Assembly (NCBI GenBank): GCA_964633205.1
Contig: CAZWFN010000119.1
Location: forward strand, 1 to 20,384
Direction: 5' to 3'
DNA: 20,384 bases
DNA from: CAYVQE01 sp964633205
GTDB lineage: Bacteria; Myxococcota; B64-G9
Notes under the pieces: model-generated
What the model was told of the DNA's origin: nothing
The model's database searches: none
Seen by the model: the letters and a program-made list of their open reading frames with translations, nothing else
Translations under genes and position numbers: made by a program
Part shown: one piece after another, positions 14,967 to 20,384 of the stretch
How the letters are laid out: the number at the start of each line of letters is the position of its first letter
Numbering within the stretch: position 1 is the first letter of the stretch

Positions 14967-16346
14967 TCAGCCGAGCAGCCCCGCCCGGCGCAGCAGGCCC
15001 TGCGCCGCGCGGTCCGCCGTGCGGGCCGCCCGGCTCTCGTCCACGCGCACCAGCTGCCGATCGCGCACCACCACTTCACCATCGACCATCACCAGCTGGG
15101 CCCGCTGATCCAGCCCGCAGAAGAGCAAGGCCGCCGGTGGATCGTGCCGGGCCCCGGCATAGGCCAGGCCATCGAGATCGAACACGGCCAGATCGGCCGC
15201 TTGGCCGGGTGCCAGCCGGCCCAGATCGGTGCGGCCCAGCACGGCCGCGCCGCCAGCGGTGGCCAGCCGCAACACCCGCCGGGCGGGCATGGCGTCGACC
15301 CCGGTGCCCACCCGGTGGATCAGCATGCAGACCTGCGCCTCGCGCAACAGGTTGGAGCTGTCGTTCGAAGCGCTGCCGTCGACGGCCAGGCCCACCGGCA
15401 CCCCGGCATCGAGCATGGCCGGCACCGGGGCGATGCCCGAACCGAGCCGCAGGTTGGACACCGGGCAGTGGGCCACGCCGGTACCGGTGGCGGCCATGCG
15501 GGTGATCTCATCCGCATCGACGTGGACGCAATGGGCGAACCAGACATCGTCGCCGACCCAGCCGTAGTCCTCCATCAGCGCCAGCGGCCGTTTGCCGAAG
15601 CGCTCCAGGCAGAAACGCTCCTCGTCCAGGGTCTCGGCCAGGTGGGTGTGCAGCCGCACCCCCTGGTCGCGGGCCAACTCGGCCACCTGGCGCATCAGCT
15701 CGGGGGTGACCGAAAAGGGCGAGCAGGGCGCCAGGGCCACCTGGCAGCGGGACAGCGGATCGGGGTCGTGGAAGCGCTCGATCACCCGCTGCGAGTCGGC
15801 CAGGATGGTGTCCTCGTCCTGGATGACCGTATCCGGCGGCAACCCGCCGCGGCTGCGGCCCAGGCTCATGCTGCCGCGGGTCATGGTCAGGCGGATGCCC
15901 AGAGCGGCGGCCGCCTCGGCCTCGGCCTCGAACAGATCGCCGCCGGCGCACTGCGGACAGAGGTAGTGGTGGTCGGCCGCCAGGGTACAGCCGGTCAACA
16001 GCAGCTCGCCCAGCGCCGCGGTGGCCGCGGCGTGCAGGTCCTCTGGGGTGACGTGCTGCCAGACGTCATAGAGGTAGACCAACCAGTCGAACAACTTGGC
16101 GTCCTGGACGGCTCCCAGGTTGCGGGTCAAGACCTGGTAGAAGTGGTGGTGGGTGTTGACCAGACCCGGTACGATCAGCTTGCCGCTGGCGTCGATCTCC
16201 TCGTCCACCGGCTCTTCCGGCTCGAGCCGGCGCCCCACGGCCGCCACCCGTCGGCCCACGACCAGCAGGTCGGCGTCGCGCAGCTCGCCCAGTTCGTCGT
16301 CGCCGGTGAAGATGCCCAGGGCGTTGCGAAACAGCACGCGACTCAT
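14967..16346 (-). CDS. 8-oxoguanine deaminase-like amidohydrolase
   Basis: This 459-residue cytoplasmic metal-dependent hydrolase belongs to the TrzN/AtzB-like amidohydrolase family. The best match by motif is 8-oxoguanine deaminase, which converts 8-oxoguanine to urate plus ammonia. Metal and substrate residues visible are VNTHHHFYQ with His66 and His68, LHTHLAET with His235 and Glu238, the downstream His in AHCVHVD, and Asp323 in VDGSASND. The deaminase-like block TRGSMSLGRSRGGLPPD followed by VIQDEDTIL is also present, as is APCSPFSVT. The ATG at 16346 is eight bases after the stop of the lipoprotein gene, with GAGGG as ribosome binding site (GAGGG overlaps that stop). Next to xanthine dehydrogenase genes it would feed urate into the same pathway. 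Guanine or another N-heterocycle is the alternative substrate. Confidence 0.82.
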   Translation of the reverse strand: MSRVLFRNALGIFTGDDELGELRDADLLVVGRRVAAVGRRLEPEEPVDEEIDASGKLIVPGLVNTHHHFYQVLTRNLGAVQDAKLFDWLVYLYDVWQHVTPEDLHAAATAALGELLLTGCTLAADHHYLCPQCAGGDLFEAEAEAAAALGIRLTMTRGSMSLGRSRGGLPPDTVIQDEDTILADSQRVIERFHDPDPLSRCQVALAPCSPFSVTPELMRQVAELARDQGVRLHTHLAETLDEERFCLERFGKRPLALMEDYGWVGDDVWFAHCVHVDADEITRMAATGTGVAHCPVSNLRLGSGIAPVPAMLDAGVPVGLAVDGSASNDSSNLLREAQVCMLIHRVGTGVDAMPARRVLRLATAGGAAVLGRTDLGRLAPGQAADLAVFDLDGLAYAGARHDPPAALLFCGLDQRAQLVMVDGEVVVRDRQLVRVDESRAARTADRAAQGLLRRAGLLG

Positions 16347-16354
16347 GGAAGCCC

Positions 16355-17860
16355 TCAGAATGCGATCATCTCGACGGACCGCGACGGGTCCTCGTCGCCG
16401 GCGCGGATCGCCTCGCCGCCGATGATGAGAACCCGGCCGTCGGGCAGCAGGTCGACCGTATGGTCCCGGCGGGCCACGTTCAGCGCGGGCCCGGCGATGA
16501 CCTCCCAGCCGATCGGGTTGTCGGCCGGCAGTACCAGGTGGGTGGCCGCCGGCTCACCGGCATCGGTCACGCCGCCGGTCACCAGCACCCGGCCATCGGG
16601 CAAGACGCAGGCGGCGTGGCCCCGCTCGGGAAATTCGGCCGGCACCGGAATCGGGGTGGCAGTGGGCTGCAGGCCGTCGCCGCCCGGATCGATGGCCAGC
16701 AGGGGCGAATCGGGCACGCCCGCCGGGCCGGCCCGGTGGCCGATGACCATCACCGTGCCATCGGGCAGTGCCAGACCGGGGGCGCCGTCGCGGGCCGACA
16801 CCGCGGCCGCGGTGCTCTGGTAGATGGCCTGGCGGTTGCCGTTGGCCACCGTCAGCCGACCGACGCGGTTGGCGGCGCCAGCCACGATGGCCTTGTCGCG
16901 CCCGTAGGCCACCACCGTCGGGGTGCGCCCGCTCTGCGGGAAGGCCTGGCCGCCGGTGACCTCGAGTTCGTCCGAGACCTCGCTGTCGCCCATGAACATC
17001 TCGGCCGGCTGGTCGCCGTCGGCGATCAGCAGCTGGCGGCCGAAAAACAGCTCCCCGACCGGCAGCGGGCGGGACCAGACCAGCGGCCGCTGCAGCGGCT
17101 CGAAGGACAGGGCCGCGGCGACATCGACCCCGGCATCGGGCAGCGCCTCGAGGATCTCGCCCCCTCGCAGGACCACCACCTCGCGGGTGGCGGCCCCACC
17201 GGCGGTGAGTCGCCCGCCGGCGATCACCAGTCGGCCATCCTCGAAAAGGGCGGCCAGGTGATCGCTGCGGTAGAGCGAGTTCGGCGTCGGCAGCCGCTTG
17301 ACGGCGTGCGTCCAGCCGTTGATCAACATCGCCGCCGCGTCCGGATCCACGTCGTCCGCGCCGCTGCCGATGGTCAAGAGGTGGCCCGAAGGGAACACGC
17401 TGGTGGTGTGATCGACCACCGGATGGGGCAGCAGCGGGCAGCCCACCCGGTCGGCCGCCAGCAGTCCGAAACGCTCCACAGGCGCCAGCGGAACCGGCAC
17501 CTCGGTCTCTTCGCCCGACCGCAGCAGCACCGGCGCCGAGCGACCGCGCAGCAGCAGCCGGTGGCGCTCGCCGTCGATCCGTTCGAGCCCTTCGACCACC
17601 ACCACCACCGGCCGGGCCGGCTCGTCGATCTCGAGCCGCACACCGGTCAGCGCGGTCGAGCAGTTCGGACCGTCGAGCAACGCACCCGCCGGCTCCTCGA
17701 CCGAGACGCAGTACATGTCGATCGCCTGCTGGACGTCGGACAGGCTGGGATCGCAGCCGCTGATGAGCGCGATCGCAACCCGCCCATCGCGTTGCTGGCC
17801 GCAGCCGGCCCACATCGCGACCAACAAGCCGAACAAGCCCAGCACCCAGGTCCGACTCAT
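16355..17860 (-). CDS. Lipoprotein with Kelch-like beta-propeller repeats
   Basis: This 501-residue protein begins with SRTWVLGLFGLLVAM and a lipobox WAGC, so Cys20 would be lipidated. Residues 25-160 form a Cys-containing N-terminal region (SGCDPSLSDVQQ, MYCVSVEEP, GPNCSTAL). From about 170 onward there are repeated Kelch-type strands, including GRLVIAGG, GRVLVTGG and GRVLIIGG, with other degenerate copies (GHLLTIGSG, GTVMVIGH), fitting a beta-propeller of about six blades. Such lipoproteins are common in Myxococcota; their roles are mostly unknown, probably surface binding. The ATG at 17860 is chosen for its leader peptide and GGGAG six bases upstream; the open frame continues far upstream without coding character. 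It is the first gene of the minus-strand operon and ends eight bases before the deaminase. Why a surface lipoprotein leads a purine-oxidation operon is unclear. Confidence 0.78.
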   Translation of the reverse strand: MSRTWVLGLFGLLVAMWAGCGQQRDGRVAIALISGCDPSLSDVQQAIDMYCVSVEEPAGALLDGPNCSTALTGVRLEIDEPARPVVVVVEGLERIDGERHRLLLRGRSAPVLLRSGEETEVPVPLAPVERFGLLAADRVGCPLLPHPVVDHTTSVFPSGHLLTIGSGADDVDPDAAAMLINGWTHAVKRLPTPNSLYRSDHLAALFEDGRLVIAGGRLTAGGAATREVVVLRGGEILEALPDAGVDVAAALSFEPLQRPLVWSRPLPVGELFFGRQLLIADGDQPAEMFMGDSEVSDELEVTGGQAFPQSGRTPTVVAYGRDKAIVAGAANRVGRLTVANGNRQAIYQSTAAAVSARDGAPGLALPDGTVMVIGHRAGPAGVPDSPLLAIDPGGDGLQPTATPIPVPAEFPERGHAACVLPDGRVLVTGGVTDAGEPAATHLVLPADNPIGWEVIAGPALNVARRDHTVDLLPDGRVLIIGGEAIRAGDEDPSRSVEMIAF

Positions 17861-17939
17861 GCGCAGCTCCCGCTCCGGTGCCATGGCGGCGACCGGGACT
17901 GCGAAACTCCCGCCACCGCGTGGCAGACGCCTTTGCCGA

Positions 17940-17968
17940 GGTCTATCGGATCCACGCCCAGGTGTCAA
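17940..17968 (-). promoter_or_regulatory. Possible promoter of the lipoprotein/purine operon
   Basis: On the minus strand, TTGACA (17963-17968, six of six) is followed after 17 bases by TAGACC (17940-17945, only three of six). Transcription near 17933 would leave a leader of about 72 bases. The weak -10 suggests that an activator may be needed. Confidence 0.35.
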
Positions 17969-18096
17969 AACGCGGGCCGAATCGCTCACGGCCTCATGGT
18001 GGCAGCACGCCTTTCTTGCGCTCCGGGGCCTCGGTCGCATTTCGGGCCGCGCCGGGTCGCGGGCCAGACCCGGGTGGCGGGGCTGGCCGTCAAAGC

Positions 18097-18115
18097 ACAA
18101 AACAGCCTGTTTTGT
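18097..18115. promoter_or_regulatory. Perfect inverted repeat, candidate operator
   Basis: ACAAAACA (18097-18104) and TGTTTTGT (18108-18115) are exact reverse complements around a three-base centre GCC. The AT-rich arms stand out in this GC-rich region. The site ends 36 bp upstream of the kinase -35 box and 237 bp from the lipoprotein start. There is no trailing T-run, so it looks like a protein-binding site rather than a terminator. Confidence 0.45.
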
Positions 18116-18151
18116 CAGGCATTTGGTCCCCGAGGCGGTCCTGGGTGATGA

Positions 18152-18180
18152 TTGACCTGGGACGGTCTGACTGGTAGCAT
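18152..18180 (+). promoter_or_regulatory. Sigma-70-type promoter of the kinase gene
   Basis: TTGACC (18152-18157, five of six) and TAGCAT (18175-18180, four of six) are separated by 17 bases. Transcription near 18187 gives a leader of about 49 bases that contains GAGGAA (18220-18225) before the ATG. Confidence 0.6.
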
Positions 18181-18235
18181 CGCCGTCGGATGTGCTGCAA
18201 CCACTGGTCGCCCGAGGCCGAGGAACGGACTCCGG

Positions 18236-20384
18236 ATGAACGCTCCCGATGAAGTGCTGCCGAGGGAGTTCGGCAAGTACCACCTGATCGAGCGGGTCGC
18301 CACCGGTGGCATGGCGGCGCTGTATCGGGCCAAGCTCTACGGCGCCGGCGGGTTCGAAAAGGACTTGGCGGTCAAGAAGATCCTTCCCCAGCTCGGTCAA
18401 GACGATGACTTCGTCCAGATGTTCATGGACGAAGCCATGATTACCGTCACCCTCAGCCACGGCAACATCGCCCAGGTGATCGACTTCGGCGAGATCGACG
18501 GTGAGTACTACCTGGTCATGGAGTACGTCGACGGCGTCGATCTGCAATGCCTGCTCAAGCGCTGTTGCGAAGACGACAAGCCCGTGTCGGCCATGCTGGC
18601 CGCCCACATCGTCCAGGAAATCTGCCGCGGTCTGGATTACGCCCACAACAAGCTGGGCCCCGACGGCGAGCCGCTGCAGATCATCCACCGCGACGTCAGC
18701 CCCCAGAACGTGCTGATCTCCTTCGAGGGCCAGGTCAAGCTGGTCGATTTCGGCATCGCCCGGGCGGCCAGTCGGATCTCGTCCACCCAGGCCGGGGTGG
18801 TCAAGGGCAAGGTGGGCTATATGAGCCCGGAGCAGCTGACCGCCCAACCGGTCGACGGCCGTTCCGACGTCTGGGCCGCCGGCGTCATCCTGTACGAGCT
18901 GCTGAGCCTCGAGCGCCCCTTCGAGGGCGGCTCGCCGCAAGAGACCATGGCCCGGATCAGCCGCGGCGCTTACAAGCCGCCGCAAAAGATCAACAAGCAG
19001 GTCGACCGCAAGTTGGCCGCGGTGATCAAGAAGGCCCTGGAGCGCAACGTCAAGAGACGCTACGCCACCGCGGGCAAGATGGCCCAGGCGCTGTCCAGCT
19101 ACCTCCACGGCCACCGCGAGCCGCCGGGGGCCATGGCGGTGGCCCAGCTGGTCCGCCAGCGGATGCCGGAGGCCAAGCCGCGCACCTTGCAGCCGACGCC
19201 GGTCCGCTCCATGCGCCGCGAGTCCACCCCATCCGAACAACCGAGCCCGGCCGCCCAGCCCGAGCCGGCCCAGCCCCGGGCTGCATCGGGCGCCAGCCCC
19301 CCGACGGGTGCGCCGGAGGGCCCGGCCATCTTCGGGCCGGCCAGCCAGCCACCCTCCGACCGGCCACGCAAGACCACCGAGCCCGAGTTCCAGTCGGCCG
19401 AACGCCGCGCCAGCACCGAGGACGAGCTGGAAGTCAGCGGTGAGGCACCGGCGCTGGTCGATGGCGACGGCGAGGCCATCTCCTTCGGCGCCCTGGGTCT
19501 GCCGGGCGATTACGCGACTGTCGGCCAGCCGCCGGCGGCCGCTTCGACTGCTGCGGCCGGCGGCTCGGGCGACGCCGGGTCGATGGGTCTGGAAGATTAC
19601 GGCGATGAGGACCCGACCCTGATCGAGACCCATCGCACCGGACTCGCCGGCTCCGATCCGGATGCCGACGACGAAGAGCTGGTCCGCGCCGCCGAACGGT
19701 TGCTGACCCGGACCGAAGCGCCCGAGCTACCCGGCGACGCCACCGTCATCCGCCCCCAGCAGCCGGAGGCCGAAGCCGCGGTCGAGACCGACGACGACAT
19801 CGGTGACCTGGCCGACTACGACGAGGATCTGCTGCAGGCCCAGACCCGCATCAAAGCCGCGGGCGACGACCAGAGCGCGGCGGCCGACACCTGGTTGGCA
19901 GCAGGTGAGCCGGACGCCGCCTCGCCGGATTTCGACGACGAGGCGCCGGTCCTGCAGCGACCCGCGTCCTCCGGCCGCTGGCTGCCGGCGCTGGTGGTGC
20001 TACTCGTCGCCGGCGCGGCCGCCGGCGCGGTCTGGGCGCTGGATCCCTTCGGCTGGGCGGCGCCGGCCGACAGCGCCGGGGAGCCGGCGGCGCTCGAGCC
20101 GGGCCCCGGCGCAAGCGGGCCACAGGCCGGACACCGACCGGGCGCGCCGGAACCAGCCGACCCGCAGGATGCGGCCCCGGCGCCGGCCGATGGGCCCGAA
20201 GCCGCCGGGCCGACCGCCGACAAACCGAAGGACGCTGCAGCCGGCTCGGCGACCGGCGCCGGCCGTGACGAATCGGCCGCCGCCGGGGATCGCATCGCTG
20301 CGGCCGACTTGCCCGACAAGCCCGGCAGGCCCGACAAGCCCGACAGGACAGACAAGCCCGACAGGACAGACAAGCCCGACAGGA
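18236..20384 (+). CDS. Hanks-type Ser/Thr protein kinase, membrane-anchored (3' end cut by window)
   Basis: The visible 716 codons encode an N-terminal cytoplasmic kinase, a long disordered linker, one membrane segment and an outer tail; no stop occurs before the window edge. The kinase domain covers about 12-285: glycine loop RVATGGMAALYRA, ATP lysine Lys47 (AVKK), catalytic loop HRDVSPQN at 151-158 with Asp153 as base, DFG at 171-173, GKVGYMSPEQ activation segment, and DVWAAGVILYELL. The catalytic-loop lysine of most kinases (HRDLKxxN) is serine here, a common myxobacterial variant. Residues 300-580 are rich in Pro, Ala, Asp and Glu, with many Ser/Thr that could be phosphorylated. Residues 583-603 (LPALVVLLVAGAAAGAVWAL) form the membrane segment. 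The tail is Ala/Pro/Asp-rich and ends in DKPDRT-like repeats. The ATG at 18236 is preceded by GAGGAA. Substrates are unknown. Confidence 0.92.
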   Translation, partial: MNAPDEVLPREFGKYHLIERVATGGMAALYRAKLYGAGGFEKDLAVKKILPQLGQDDDFVQMFMDEAMITVTLSHGNIAQVIDFGEIDGEYYLVMEYVDGVDLQCLLKRCCEDDKPVSAMLAAHIVQEICRGLDYAHNKLGPDGEPLQIIHRDVSPQNVLISFEGQVKLVDFGIARAASRISSTQAGVVKGKVGYMSPEQLTAQPVDGRSDVWAAGVILYELLSLERPFEGGSPQETMARISRGAYKPPQKINKQVDRKLAAVIKKALERNVKRRYATAGKMAQALSSYLHGHREPPGAMAVAQLVRQRMPEAKPRTLQPTPVRSMRRESTPSEQPSPAAQPEPAQPRAASGASPPTGAPEGPAIFGPASQPPSDRPRKTTEPEFQSAERRASTEDELEVSGEAPALVDGDGEAISFGALGLPGDYATVGQPPAAASTAAAGGSGDAGSMGLEDYGDEDPTLIETHRTGLAGSDPDADDEELVRAAERLLTRTEAPELPGDATVIRPQQPEAEAAVETDDDIGDLADYDEDLLQAQTRIKAAGDDQSAAADTWLAAGEPDAASPDFDDEAPVLQRPASSGRWLPALVVLLVAGAAAGAVWALDPFGWAAPADSAGEPAALEPGPGASGPQAGHRPGAPEPADPQDAAPAPADGPEAAGPTADKPKDAAAGSATGAGRDESAAAGDRIAAADLPDKPGRPDKPDRTDKPDRTDKPDR
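20315..20384 (+). repeat. 18-bp in-frame tandem repeat in the kinase tail
   Basis: Nearly four copies of an 18-bp unit encode DKP(G/D)R(P/T), starting at 20315, 20333, 20351 and 20369. The third copy and the visible part of the fourth are identical to the second, while the first differs. The array is cut by the window edge. Confidence 0.85.

Larger units (their letters stand above)
17861..18235. other. Divergent regulatory region of 375 bp without a gene
   Basis: This stretch separates the Kelch lipoprotein operon (-) from the kinase (+). It holds a kinase promoter at 18152-18180, a possible promoter for the lipoprotein operon at 17940-17968, and a perfect AT-rich inverted repeat at 18097-18115. 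It also holds a GC-rich inverted repeat (GGCCAG at 18062-18067, CTGGCC at 18083-18088). Short open frames here look like composition artefacts. Confidence 0.6.

Noticed and set aside
15144..16823. A 559-codon + strand open frame over the deaminase and lipoprotein
   Set aside because: It is an antisense shadow that crosses two real genes and their junction. Its composition is typical of GC-rich non-coding frames.
18097..18115. Rho-independent terminator
   Set aside because: The stem is AT-rich, not followed by a T-run, and lies upstream of both flanking genes rather than downstream.
17861..19633. Upstream extension of the Kelch lipoprotein frame (1092 codons in total)
   Set aside because: The extension runs antisense to the kinase and would bury the lipoprotein signal peptide and lipobox in the middle of the protein. 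The leader at 17860 has a good ribosome site.
20315..20384. CRISPR array or satellite at the right edge
   Set aside because: The 18-bp units are directly adjacent with no spacers, and they continue the kinase reading frame.

Overview
This is a GC-rich bacterial window with tightly packed, mostly single-direction gene blocks. No rRNA, tRNA, insertion sequence or CRISPR array was seen. A myxobacterial-type Ser/Thr kinase with an HRDVSPQN catalytic loop, Kelch-like and PDZ-type lipoproteins, a complete topoisomerase VI pair and very high GC all suggest Myxococcota or a related 'deltaproteobacterial' lineage. That assignment is inference, because there is no phylogenetic marker in the window.

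Layout. 1-790: a transaldolase/fructose-6-phosphate-aldolase family gene (+). 800-3815: topoisomerase VI subunits B then A (-), with a near-consensus promoter upstream of B. 3910-4812: an EamA-type transporter (+), overlapping at its tail the end of a lytic transglycosylase (-, 4795-6471). 6450-6530: a compact divergent promoter whose two -10 elements lie on the same bases. It drives the transglycosylase (predicted leaderless) and, on the + strand, a PDZ lipoprotein coupled by ATGA to a protein that looks like a divergent RelA/SpoT-fold enzyme (6530-8889). 8918-17860: a minus-strand purine-oxidation operon. In transcription order it encodes a Kelch-like lipoprotein, an 8-oxoguanine deaminase-like amidohydrolase, the FAD, 2Fe-2S and molybdopterin subunits of a xanthine-dehydrogenase-type hydroxylase, and a GlpD-type glycerol-3-phosphate dehydrogenase. 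A TetR regulator follows with its own promoter and operator-like palindrome. 17861-18235: a divergent regulatory region. 18236-20384: a Hanks-type Ser/Thr kinase (+) that runs off the right edge inside a short tandem repeat.

How the genes may work together. The deaminase would convert 8-oxoguanine to urate and the hydroxylase would oxidise hypoxanthine/xanthine to urate, so the operon is most simply a purine salvage or oxidation unit. The ATGA-coupled quinone-linked GlpD and the leading surface lipoprotein are unexpected partners. Topoisomerase VI is patchily distributed in bacteria, and here subunit B carries an unusual lysine-rich N-terminal tail. The transglycosylase and the PDZ/RelA-like pair share one promoter region, which hints at an envelope-linked function. 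The strongest candidates for something new are the PDZ/RelA-like pair, the GlpD-containing purine operon and the tailed bacterial Topo VI.
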